Part shown: positions 48,001 to 64,000 of the stretch, piece by piece
How positions within the stretch are numbered: position 1 is the stretch's first letter
Layout of the letters: every line of letters begins with the position of its first letter
Origin: Pseudomonadota bacterium
GTDB taxonomy: Bacteria > Pseudomonadota > Gammaproteobacteria > Burkholderiales > Burkholderiaceae_C
Length of the DNA stretch: 64,000 nt
Assembly: GCA_018241895.1 (NCBI GenBank)
Contig: JAFECX010000077.1
Coordinates: 1 to 64,000, forward strand
Reading direction: 5' to 3'
Notes under the pieces: model-generated
What the model was told of the DNA's origin: nothing
The model's database searches: none
The model's input: the letters and a program-made list of their open reading frames with translations, nothing else
Made by a program: the position numbers and the translations under genes

Positions 48001-49341
48001 ATGCGTTCGCTGTACCTGCGCATCTGGCTCACCGTCGTGGTGGCGCTGGCGCTGTTCGGTGCCGCCTCGGGCTGGCTGCTGCAGCAGCACATGGCGCAGC
48101 AGCGCGCGCAGTACGAGGCGGCGGCACGCGAGCGCCTGGAGGCCTGGGGCGAACTGCTGCAGCGTTCGCTGCCCGCGGCCGACGCGCCGGCGGCCGTGCA
48201 GCTCGACGCGCTGCGCGAATGGTCGCAGCGGCTGCGCCTGCCGCTGGCGCTCGAAGATGCCCAGGGCCGACGCGTCGGCGCCAGCGAGAGCTTCGAGCGG
48301 CGCGAGGCGGACAGCCCCGGCTTCGTCGAGCGGGTGCAGGCGGTGCGGCTCGACGACGGCCGCACCTTGCTCGTGCCGCGACCGCTGCTGCGTCGCAGTC
48401 CGGGCCTGATGCCGCGGCACGGCCCGCCCGAGCCGCCTGCGGGGCTGCTGCCGCAGGCGCTGCTGCCGCGACAGCTGTCGGAGGGTGTCGGCCTGGCGCT
48501 GCTGCTGGGCGTGCTCTTTCTCGCCGTGGCCGCGGGAGCCTATCCGGTGGTGCGCCGGCTCACGCGCCGCCTCGAGGCGCTCGAGGCCGGTGTCGAGGCC
48601 TTCGGTGCCGGTGCGCTCGCGCGTCGCGTCGACGCGAGTGGCCGCGACGAGGTGGCTGCGGTGGCGGCGAGTTTCAACCGTGCGGCCGAGCGCATCGAAG
48701 CGCTGGTGCGCTCGCACCAGAGCCTCCTGGCCAACGCCAGCCACGAACTGCGCTCGCCGCTGGCGCGGCTGAAGATGGCGCTGGCGATGCTCGAGGACGC
48801 ACCGTCCGGCGAGCGGCTGCGCCTGAAGGAGGAGATCGATGCCGACATCGCCGAGCTCGATGCGCTGGTCGAGGAGGTGCTGCTGTCCAGCCGGCTCGAC
48901 GCGCGCGAGCAGCTCGACGAGCGCGCGCCGGTCGAACTGCTCGCCCTGGCGGCCGAGGAGGCGGCGCGCGTGGGCGCTTCGGCCGGCGGCGCCCAGAACG
49001 TGCGCGTGAGCGGCGACGAGAGGCTGCTGCGCCGCGCGCTGCGCAACCTGCTCGAGAACGCGCGCCGCTACGGCGGCGGCGAGATCGACGTCGAGGTCGC
49101 GCGCCGCGGCGCACTGGCCGAGGTGAGCGTCAGCGACCGCGGCGCAGGCGTGCCCGAAGCCTGGCGCGAGCGCATCTTCGAGCCCTTCCTGCGCCTGCCC
49201 GGCCACGCCGAGCGCTCAGGGGGGGTGGGGCTCGGCCTGGCGCTCGTGCGCCAGATCGCCGAGCGCCACGGCGGCTGCGTGCGCTGCGAGGCCCGCGCCG
49301 GCGGCGGCAGCCGCTTCGTGCTCGCGCTGCCGCTGGCCTGA
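48001..49341 (+). CDS. Sensor histidine kinase (CpxA/RstB type)
   Basis: A 446-residue membrane kinase. Two membrane helices (about 8-28 and 162-182) enclose a 130-residue periplasmic sensor domain. A HAMP linker follows (about 183-236), then the H box with His248 (NASHELRSPLARLKMAL), N box LRNLLENARRYG, and G boxes DRGAGVPEAWRERIFEPFLR and GGVGLGLALVRQI. It phosphorylates the preceding regulator in response to an envelope signal. The periplasmic domain has no recognisable fold. Confidence 0.92.
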   Translation: MRSLYLRIWLTVVVALALFGAASGWLLQQHMAQQRAQYEAAARERLEAWGELLQRSLPAADAPAAVQLDALREWSQRLRLPLALEDAQGRRVGASESFERREADSPGFVERVQAVRLDDGRTLLVPRPLLRRSPGLMPRHGPPEPPAGLLPQALLPRQLSEGVGLALLLGVLFLAVAAGAYPVVRRLTRRLEALEAGVEAFGAGALARRVDASGRDEVAAVAASFNRAAERIEALVRSHQSLLANASHELRSPLARLKMALAMLEDAPSGERLRLKEEIDADIAELDALVEEVLLSSRLDAREQLDERAPVELLALAAEEAARVGASAGGAQNVRVSGDERLLRRALRNLLENARRYGGGEIDVEVARRGALAEVSVSDRGAGVPEAWRERIFEPFLRLPGHAERSGGVGLGLALVRQIAERHGGCVRCEARAGGGSRFVLALPLA

Positions 49342-49427
49342 GCAACCGGTGCTCGCGCAACGGACCGCAGTCCAGCGACCACGTGGCCGTCGCGACGGCG
49401 GCCAGGCGTGTGGGGGCCGCCGCCGGG

Positions 49428-50825
49428 TCACGCTGCCGCCGGCCGCGTGCGCGATGCTCGCCTCAGCATCCAGGCGAGGAAGACGCTCAACGCCAGCGCG
49501 GTGACGATGAGCGAGCCGGCCGCCGCGACCCAGAAGCCCGGCGCGCCGCGCAGCCACGGAGGTGTCTCGGGCGGTGCCGCGAACGCCAGCCACCAGCCGC
49601 CGCCCAGCCCGACACCCCAGATCGCCAGCGCGTAGATGACGAGCGGCACCGTCGTCACGCGCCAGGCGCGCAGCACGGCAGCGGCCACCGTCTGCACGGC
49701 GTCGCCGATGTGGAACCACGCCAGCCAGGCGACGAAGGACAGCGCGGCGGCCGCCACGGCCGCGTCGGCGGTGTACAGGTCCACCACCGCATGGCGCCCG
49801 ACGTAGACGGCGCCGGCCATGACGGCGGCCACCATCAGCCCCAGCGCCAGCCCGTGCCAGCCGATGCGCTCGGCGGCAGCCATGGCGCGCGCACCGATCG
49901 CCTGCGCCACCAGCGTCGTCGTCGCGTTGCCGATGGCCAGCGGCATCATGAACAGCAGCGCCGCCAGGTTGGCCGCGATCTGGTGCCCGGCCACTGCCGT
50001 GGCGCCCAGGCGCGAGATGAACAACGCCATGAAGGTCATGCCGGTGACCTCGACGACGATGGCGGCGCCCATCGGCACGCCCAGGCGCAGCTGCGTGGCG
50101 AGCGCGCGCAGATCGGGCGCGTCGAGGCCGCGGCCGCCGATCGCGAAGGGTGTGTAGAAGGCGTCGTCGCGCACCACCAGCCAGGCGGCGACGCATTGCG
50201 CCCACATCGCGATGCACGTGGCCACGCCGCAGCCGACCACGCCCAGCGCCGGCCCGCCGAGCGCGGGCAGCCCGAAGACGAAGAGCGCCGACAACGGGAT
50301 CTTCAGCGCCAGGCCGCCCAGCTGCAGCACCATCACCGCCTTCGGGCGCGAGACCGCGATGTTGAAGCCGCGATAGACCGTGAACAGCAGCGCGCCCGGC
50401 AGCGACAGCGCCAGCGCGAGCAGGTAGCCGCGCACCTTGGCCGCGACCTCGGGCGAGGCCTGCGCCAGCGTGAGGAAAGGCTGCGGAAACGCCAGCAGCA
50501 TGCTGCCCACGAACGACAGCGCGAGCGCGATCCACACCGCCTGGTGCGCCTGGCGGCCGGCCGCGGCGAACTGGCGCGCGCCGTACAGCTGCCCGACGAT
50601 CGGTGCCAGCGCCAGCACGATGCCCATGAAGCCGATGAAGACCGTGATGTAGGCAGCGGCGCCGACGGCCAGTGCGGCGAGATCGAGCGCGGCGTAGCGC
50701 CCGAGCAGCACGGTGTCGACAGTGCCGAAGGCGAGCACCGAGGCCTGGCCCACGAACACCGGCCAGGCCAGGGGCACGATGAGCCGCACGCTGGCGGCCC
50801 AGCGCGCGTCGGCGCAGGGACTCAT
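49428..50825 (-). CDS. MATE-family multidrug efflux transporter
   Basis: A 465-residue protein starting at ATG 50825. Twelve membrane helices in two pseudo-repeats carry the MATE pattern: IVPLAWPVFVGQASVLAFGTVDTVLLGR at the start, GFMGIVLALAPIVGQLYGARQFAAAGRQAHQAVW, and in the second half VEVTGMTFMALFISRLGATAVAGHQIAANLAALLFMMPLAIGNATTTLVAQAIGA. It exports cationic compounds by sodium or proton antiport. The start region lies in a duplicated segment (see 50818). Confidence 0.92.
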   Translation of the reverse strand: MSPCADARWAASVRLIVPLAWPVFVGQASVLAFGTVDTVLLGRYAALDLAALAVGAAAYITVFIGFMGIVLALAPIVGQLYGARQFAAAGRQAHQAVWIALALSFVGSMLLAFPQPFLTLAQASPEVAAKVRGYLLALALSLPGALLFTVYRGFNIAVSRPKAVMVLQLGGLALKIPLSALFVFGLPALGGPALGVVGCGVATCIAMWAQCVAAWLVVRDDAFYTPFAIGGRGLDAPDLRALATQLRLGVPMGAAIVVEVTGMTFMALFISRLGATAVAGHQIAANLAALLFMMPLAIGNATTTLVAQAIGARAMAAAERIGWHGLALGLMVAAVMAGAVYVGRHAVVDLYTADAAVAAAALSFVAWLAWFHIGDAVQTVAAAVLRAWRVTTVPLVIYALAIWGVGLGGGWWLAFAAPPETPPWLRGAPGFWVAAAGSLIVTALALSVFLAWMLRRASRTRPAAA

Positions 50826-50932
50826 CCGCGCGGCAACGCTGCGTCGCGCGGGGTTGTGCACGAAGGGCAGATCGTCGGTCCGGGTGCAGCAGGACTCATC
50901 CGCGCGGCAGCGCTGCTTCGCGCGGGGTTCTG
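50818..50932. repeat. Duplicated 41-bp segment at the MATE start
   Basis: 50818-50858 and 50892-50932 match at all but about four of 41 positions, 74 bases apart. The first copy contains the start codon of the MATE gene; the second lies between it and the heavy-metal-binding gene and also carries a start codon in the same context, but its frame leads nowhere. Confidence 0.85.
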
Positions 50933-50937
50933 TGAAC

Positions 50938-51129
50938 TCAGGCCGGCGCGTAGCCGGCGTCGGCCAGGCGTGCGACGACGGCCTCGCGCGGCGCCACCGT
51001 GTCGACCTTGACCTGATGCGTCGCCAGGTCGACCTGCACCCGGGCCGCCGGATCGGCCGTCTTGACGGCTTCGGTGACGGCCTTGACGCAGTGGCTGCAG
51101 GTCATTTGGGGAATGCGCAATTCGAGCAT
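50938..51129 (-). CDS. CopZ-like heavy-metal-binding protein
   Basis: A 63-residue HMA-domain protein beginning MLELRIPQMTCSHCVKAVTEAVK, with the metal ligands Cys11 and Cys14 in MTCSHC. It folds as the ferredoxin-like domain of copper chaperones and of metal-binding repeats in P-type ATPases. As a free domain it is probably a cytoplasmic copper or other metal chaperone. No ATPase is close by. Confidence 0.88.
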   Translation of the reverse strand: MLELRIPQMTCSHCVKAVTEAVKTADPAARVQVDLATHQVKVDTVAPREAVVARLADAGYAPA

Positions 51130-51285
51130 GACGATGCCCTCGCACAACGGGGGATGCGGCGATGATGCCAGCATCGCGCCGTCGCCCGGCATGCGAGTCG
51201 GACCGTCACCCGCTCAGAACCGGTGAATGAATCGGTCGCGCCCGAGCGGCGCGGCGGGATGGCTCCGAGCAAGGCGCAAAGCGCA

Positions 51286-51307
51286 GCCCTATCGCGCGCG
51301 ATAGGGC
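51286..51307. repeat. 22-bp perfect palindrome
   Basis: GCCCTATCGCGCGCGATAGGGC reads identically on both strands. It lies in the 258-base gap between the heavy-metal-binding gene and the end of the E2 gene. No T-run follows it, so it is not a plain terminator. Confidence 0.9.
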
Positions 51308-51327
51308 GAGCATTTGCAGCGCCGAGC

Positions 51328-51390
51328 GGGGGCGTCAGGGTGCGTCAGGGTGCGTCGCGCGGGCGTGAGTGGTCCGTTCACAGGTTCTCA
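51328..51390 (-). repeat. Dispersed 3'-flanking repeat, copy 2
   Basis: This is the second copy of the repeat at 42571-42623: GGGGGCGTCAGGG near one end and GTTCACAGGTTCTCA (51376-51390) ending at the complement of the E2 stop codon. It has an extra tandem AGGGTGCGTC compared with copy 1. Confidence 0.8.
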
Positions 51391-52839
51391 CTCGACGAAC
51401 AGCAGTGCCGGCGTCTCCAGCAGCGCGCGCACGCTCTGGACGAAGGCGGCGGCGTCGGCGCCGTCGACGATGCGGTGGTCGAACGACGACGACAGGTTCA
51501 TCGTCTGGCGCACGACGACGGCGCCGGCGCGCACGACGGGCTTGTCGACGATGCGGTTGACGCCGACGATGGCCACCTCGGGGCGGTTGATGACCGGCGT
51601 CGACGCGATGCCGCCGAGCGCACCGAGGCTGCTGAGCGTGATCGTCGAGCCGCTCAGCTCGGCGCGCGTGGCGCGACCCGCGCGCGCCAGCTCGGCCAGC
51701 TGCGAGACCTGTGCGGCCAGGGCCCACAGGTCCATCGTCTCGGCATGGTGCACCACCGGCACCAGCAGGCCGTGCGGCGTCTGCGTGGCGATGCCCAGGT
51801 GCACGGCGCCGTACTGCGTGACGACACCCGCGTCGTCGTCGAAACGCGCGTTGAGCTTGGGATGCGCGCGCAGCGCGAGCACCACGGCGCGCATGAGCAG
51901 CGGCAGCAGCGTCAGCCGGCCGCGTGCCGCGGCCCAGCGCTCGTTGAGTTGGGCGCGCAGCGCCTCGACCTCGGTGACGTCGAGCTCCTCGACGTAGCTG
52001 AAGTGCGGGATGCGGCGCTTGGCCTCCTGCATCTGCATCGCGATGCGCCGGCGCAGCCCGATCACCTGGATCGTCGTCTCGTCGTCGCGGCGTGCGTGGG
52101 CGCCGACTGCCGCCGCGGCGGCACCTGCCCGATCGGCCGGCGTTGCGGGCGGGACGCGGGCGGACGGCACCGCGGACGGCTCGGGCGTCGAGAGGGCGGC
52201 CCGCGCCGGCGTCACCACCATCGGCGCGACGGGTGCGGCGCGCATTGCCGGCGTCGCCGGGGCGCGCAGGGCCTGCAACGCGGCATCGACATCGGCGTGC
52301 ACGATGCGCCCGCCGGGGCCGCTGGGATGCACGTCGTGCAGATCGATGCCGAGTTCGCGCGCCCGCTGCCGCACTGCGGGCGAGGCCAGCGGGCGCCCGC
52401 CGCCGCCCGCCGCCGCAACGGCACGGTGCGCCGGCAAGGCCGTGGCGGTGGCCGATGCCACGGGGGCCGCCGGCGTCACGGTGGGGGCCGCCGTGGACGC
52501 GGCCTCGGGCGCGGGGCTTGGTGTCGCCGTTGCCGCCGCAGGCGCTCGCGCCAGCGCCTGCGCTGCAGGCGCCCCGGACGTTGCCGCCGTCTGCGCGCCG
52601 GCGCGCTCGATGCGGATCAGTTCGCTGCCCACGGCCAGCATGCGCCCGACCTCGCCGCCGAGCTCGAGCACGCGGCCGGCCACCGGCGAGGGGATCTGGA
52701 CGTTGGCCTTGTCGGTCATGACGTCCGCGATCACCTGGTCCTCGGCGACGGCGTCGCCCGGCGCCACGTGCCAGGCGACGAGTTCGACCTCGGCGATGCC
52801 CTCGCCGACATCGGGCACCTTGATGACGTGCATGCTCAT
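51388..52839 (-). CDS. bkdB: Branched-chain 2-oxoacid dehydrogenase, E2 subunit
   Basis: A 483-residue lipoamide acyltransferase. The lipoyl domain is at residues 1-75 with the modified lysine Lys44 (DVMTDKANVQI), then an Ala/Pro-rich linker, an E3/E1-binding domain (ASPAVRQRARELGIDLHDVHPSGPGGRIVHADV), a second linker, and the catalytic domain ending in SSSFDHRIVDGADAA (His and Asp of the active site). It passes acyl groups from E1 to CoA. The DKANV motif is typical of branched-chain E2. No E3 (lpd) gene follows. Confidence 0.92.
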   Translation of the reverse strand: MSMHVIKVPDVGEGIAEVELVAWHVAPGDAVAEDQVIADVMTDKANVQIPSPVAGRVLELGGEVGRMLAVGSELIRIERAGAQTAATSGAPAAQALARAPAAATATPSPAPEAASTAAPTVTPAAPVASATATALPAHRAVAAAGGGGRPLASPAVRQRARELGIDLHDVHPSGPGGRIVHADVDAALQALRAPATPAMRAAPVAPMVVTPARAALSTPEPSAVPSARVPPATPADRAGAAAAAVGAHARRDDETTIQVIGLRRRIAMQMQEAKRRIPHFSYVEELDVTEVEALRAQLNERWAAARGRLTLLPLLMRAVVLALRAHPKLNARFDDDAGVVTQYGAVHLGIATQTPHGLLVPVVHHAETMDLWALAAQVSQLAELARAGRATRAELSGSTITLSSLGALGGIASTPVINRPEVAIVGVNRIVDKPVVRAGAVVVRQTMNLSSSFDHRIVDGADAAAFVQSVRALLETPALLFVE

Positions 52840-52842
52840 CGT

Positions 52843-57690
<4,848 letters not shown>

Positions 57691-57757
57691 CCGAGCCGCA
57701 GCCGCGGCGGCCGCGATCGCTCCGATGGGCGGGCCGGCGCCCGCGCGGGCGCCGGCC

Positions 57758-60691
<2,934 letters not shown>

Positions 60692-60804
60692 GGCGGGGTC
60701 GAGGCGTTGCGCGTCGCACGCATCGCGGCGCGCCGGGCGGGAAAACACGGGAGCGCAGGGGGGGCGCGCAGCGCTCGCGTGCGCGGCCCCTGCGCGATGG
60801 CGGA

Positions 60805-61179
60805 TCAGAGCGTCGCGAGCAGTGCGTCGTAGGCCGGCGCGTCCATCAGCACATCGAACTGCGCCATGTCCAGCACGCGGACCTTGAAGAACCAGCCGTG
60901 GCCGAGCGGATCCTTGTTGACGAGCGCCGGGTCGTCCGCGAGCTTCTTGTTGACCTCGACCACCTCGCCGTCGACCGGCATGAACAGGTCGGCCGCCGCC
61001 TTGACGCTCTCGACGACGCCGGCGACCTCGCCCTTCTTGTACGTGCGCCCGACTTCGGGCAGCTCGACGAAGACCACGTCGCCCAGCGCCTCCTGCGCAT
61101 GGTGCGTGATGCCGACCACCGCCGCTTCGTGATCCTCGATGTTGATCCACTCGTGCTCGGGCGTGTACATCGTCGTCAT
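60805..61179 (-). CDS. gcvH: Glycine cleavage system H protein
   Basis: A 124-residue lipoyl carrier from ATG 61179 ([25 protein letters not shown]). The lipoylated lysine is Lys60 in [11 protein letters not shown], and the C-terminus has [25 protein letters not shown]. It shuttles the aminomethyl group between P and T proteins. It lies between gcvT and gcvP. Confidence 0.96.
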   Translation of the reverse strand: MTTMYTPEHEWINIEDHEAAVVGITHHAQEALGDVVFVELPEVGRTYKKGEVAGVVESVKAAADLFMPVDGEVVEVNKKLADDPALVNKDPLGHGWFFKVRVLDMAQFDVLMDAPAYDALLATL

Positions 61180-61316
61180 GGGCTGGTTCCTCGTTGGGGG
61201 TGCGGTCGGATGCCGATGCGTTTCGGCGGGTTTCGGTGGATCCTGCGCGGATGTCGATGGGCCGCGGTCGGCTTCGGGTGGGCGTGCACCGGTGGTGCCC
61301 TGGTGCCGCGGGCGCC

Positions 61317-62453
<1,137 letters not shown>

Positions 62454-62504
62454 CTTGCTTCCTTCACGTCACGGAGGACCCTGCCACCACCGCCGTGGCT
62501 CGAG

Positions 62505-62710
62505 GACCCCCGCTGTCCGCTCTACCTGAGAGATTCGGCCACGTCGCGCCGGCTGCATGCCGGCCGTCGGGCCTTGCCCCTTCGGTGGGCAGCCTCGGCC
62601 TGCGCCCAGCTGCCTCTCTCCAGTGAGGAAGGAAGTCAGTCCTCTTTGCCTGCGCGTTCGGGCCCTCGCCCTGCGCCTTCGGCGGCCCCGCGTGCGGGAC
62701 ACTCTCCTGA
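62505..62710 (-). promoter_or_regulatory. Tandem glycine riboswitch upstream of gcvT
   Basis: On the minus strand two glycine aptamers can be read. The first runs from GGAGAGTGTCCCGC through CCGCCGAAGGCGCAGG to GCGCAGGCAAAGAGGACTGA. The second, after a short linker, runs from GGAGAGAGGCAG through CCACCGAAGGGGCAA to CTCTCAGGTAGAGCGGACAG. The paired CCGAAGG core words, the GGAGAG openings and the closing GGACAG/GGACTG are diagnostic. Glycine binding should switch on the glycine cleavage operon, whose first gene starts about 50 bases downstream. Confidence 0.93.
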
Positions 62711-63342
62711 CGTGGGCAGTTTAGCAGCGCGGCGGCCCGCATCGGCCTCGCAGCGCGCCGCAGCGCCCACTGCCGATGCCGATGCCGATGTGCGGGGGGC
62801 GTCGAGCGGGACGAAGGGGCGCAACGCCGCCAACGCCGGGAGGTGCGCCGCGTCGTGGCGCTCGAACCATGCGTCGTCGCGCGCGCGGCAGGGGCGTCGC
62901 ACGGCGCAGCCCTGGCCCTCGAGCGCAACCTCCTTCGGTGCGGAAGGGGCGCGCTCTGGGTGCGGCGACCTGCGCGCGCCGTCCGGCGAACAGGCGCCGA
63001 TGGCGCCGATCGGGCCGATGGCGCCGATCGCGCCGATCGCGCCGATCAGGCCGACCGCGCCGATCAGGCCGATCGCGTGCGCAAGGCTTTGCCGGCGCGC
63101 AGCGTGAGTCGTAGCATTTCGAGATGGCCGACGGCCGCGCCACCTTTCGCCTGCCGCCGCGCATCGAGCGGCAGCCCGCCAACACGCCAGGCGTGGCGGG
63201 ATTCCCGCCGCGCGACGCGCGCGGACATCCACCCGCCGCTGGTCGCTGCGGCCGGGCCGCGACCGGACGATGCCGACGCCGGGCGCCAGGGGCCTGCAGC
63301 GCAGCGACGACAGATCACCGGTGATCCGCGGGAGAGACCGAG
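62711..63342. other. Intergenic region with nine 9-bp repeats, no convincing gene
   Basis: About 630 bases between the riboswitch and the glutamate dehydrogenase gene. Long frames exist on both strands because of GC content, but none has a family match or a good start. At 62994-63074 nine tandem units of GCGCCGATC (with variants GGGCCGATG and AGGCCGATC) can be read as Ala-Pro-Ile repeats on one strand and Gly-Ala-Ile repeats on the other. The promoters for gcvT and for the dehydrogenase must lie here. Confidence 0.6.
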
Positions 63343-64000
63343 ATGGACGCATCCAACGAGACGCTGCGGCGCGGCCGCCTGCAGGAACTGTGCGCGCATG
63401 CGCGCACGCGGCTGCCCGCGGTGCGCCACGCCGCCTTCGAGATCTACGCCGCGGAGTGCTTCGAGCAGCTCGACGCCGACGATCTGGCCGAGCGCAGCGC
63501 CGTCGATCTGGCCGGCGCGCTGCTGTCGCTGTGGGGTTTCGGCGCCCAGCGCCATCCCGGTGCGCCCAAGGTGCGGGCGCTCTCGCCCACCGTGGCCGAG
63601 GACGGCTGGGTGTCGCGACACTCGGTGCTCGAGGTCGTCAACGACGACATGCCCTTTCTCGTCGACTCGACGACGCTGCAGATCCATCGCGCCGGTCTCA
63701 CGCTGCACCTGATCGTGCACCCGATCTTCGCCGTGCGCCGCGACGCCGCCGGCGCGCTGCTCGAGCTGGCGGCGCCGGGCCGCGGCGACGGCTGGGCGCA
63801 CGAGTCGTGGATGCACGTCGAGGTCGACCGCGTCGTCGACGCGGCCCAGCGTGCCGCGCTGATGGCGTCGCTCGAGCGCGTGCTGGCCGACGTGCGCGCG
63901 GCGGTCGACGACTGGCCGGCGATGGTGCGGCGGCTGGAGGAGGCGATTGCCGAATACGCCACACCGCCCGCGACGCTGCCCGCCGCGCAGGTGGGCGAGA
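63343..64000 (+). CDS. gdhB: NAD-specific glutamate dehydrogenase, large type (N-terminal part)
   Basis: The frame is open from ATG 63343 (GGAGAG upstream) to the window edge, 219 codons. It starts MDASNETLRRGRLQELCAHA and contains the block VSRHSVLEVVNDDMPFLVDSTTLQIHRAGLTLHLIVHPIF, followed by SWMHVEVDRV, which is the ACT-like N-terminal region of the 180-kDa bacterial NAD-glutamate dehydrogenases of about 1600 residues. These convert glutamate to 2-oxoglutarate for catabolism. The rest lies outside the window. Confidence 0.9.
   Translation, partial: MDASNETLRRGRLQELCAHARTRLPAVRHAAFEIYAAECFEQLDADDLAERSAVDLAGALLSLWGFGAQRHPGAPKVRALSPTVAEDGWVSRHSVLEVVNDDMPFLVDSTTLQIHRAGLTLHLIVHPIFAVRRDAAGALLELAAPGRGDGWAHESWMHVEVDRVVDAAQRAALMASLERVLADVRAAVDDWPAMVRRLEEAIAEYATPPATLPAAQVGE

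Noticed and set aside
62843-63712. Frame upstream of and overlapping the glutamate dehydrogenase start
   Set aside because: Low-complexity Ala/Arg/Gly sequence; the overlapping frame from 63343 carries the glutamate dehydrogenase motifs.

Overview
The window is a GC-rich (visibly about 70%) chromosomal segment of a betaproteobacterium, most likely a Burkholderiales member of the Rubrivivax/Leptothrix/Comamonadaceae type. The pointers are the tmRNA tag ANDERFALAA, the aroA-cmk fusion, and the gene order lapB-lapA-ihfB-rpsA-aroA/cmk-tyrA-pheA-gyrA | ompA-ubiG-gph-ssrA, which is typical of this group. Species cannot be fixed from the sequence alone.

Layout. (1) 1-18074, core genome: a patatin-like lipase, a ComEA-like helix-hairpin-helix protein, a DUF4254 protein with a heptosyltransferase, LPS assembly lapAB, ihfB, rpsA, the aromatic amino acid genes, gyrA, an OmpA-like protein, ubiG and gph. 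(2) 18088-18460, ssrA (tmRNA). (3) About 18461-39219, an accessory island starting directly at the 3' end of ssrA. It has visibly lower GC and carries a serine recombinase with satellite genes, a primase-helicase next to an iteron-rich non-coding region, small regulator/DUF genes, and a defence block: hsdR-hsdM-(yhcG)-hsdS, a DUF6978-like/DUF1828 pair, a TOTE-type primase-helicase broken by an amber codon, and a HigBA-type toxin-antitoxin pair. (4) 39429-64000, core genome again: acyl-CoA synthetase, ketopantoate reductase, a NarL-type regulator, DsbA, a Spy-like protein with its two-component system, a MATE exporter, a heavy-metal-binding protein, a branched-chain 2-oxoacid dehydrogenase (E1a/E1b/E2), a PAS-GGDEF cyclase, the glycine cleavage operon behind a tandem glycine riboswitch, and the start of a large NAD-glutamate dehydrogenase.

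How it fits together. The left core block is a superoperon-like run on the minus strand linking DNA supercoiling, aromatic amino acid synthesis, translation and LPS control. The island looks like a replicating or formerly replicating integrative element: recombinase module on the minus strand, replication module on the plus strand, a repeat-dense candidate origin at 25599-26340, and a nearly continuous defence operon at 28189-38151 in which most genes overlap by ATGA or a few bases. Two defence genes carry small inactivating or switching lesions: an exact 8-bp tandem duplication in yhcG and an in-frame TAG in the TOTE helicase.

The most interesting signals are non-coding: the inverted GGGAACRATT iterons, the 50-bp inverted repeat pair, the repeated hairpin leaders between island genes, a 35-bp repeat with tRNA-like mini-helix symmetry at the right end of the island, and a 3'-flanking repeat placed directly after the stop codons of two unrelated core genes.
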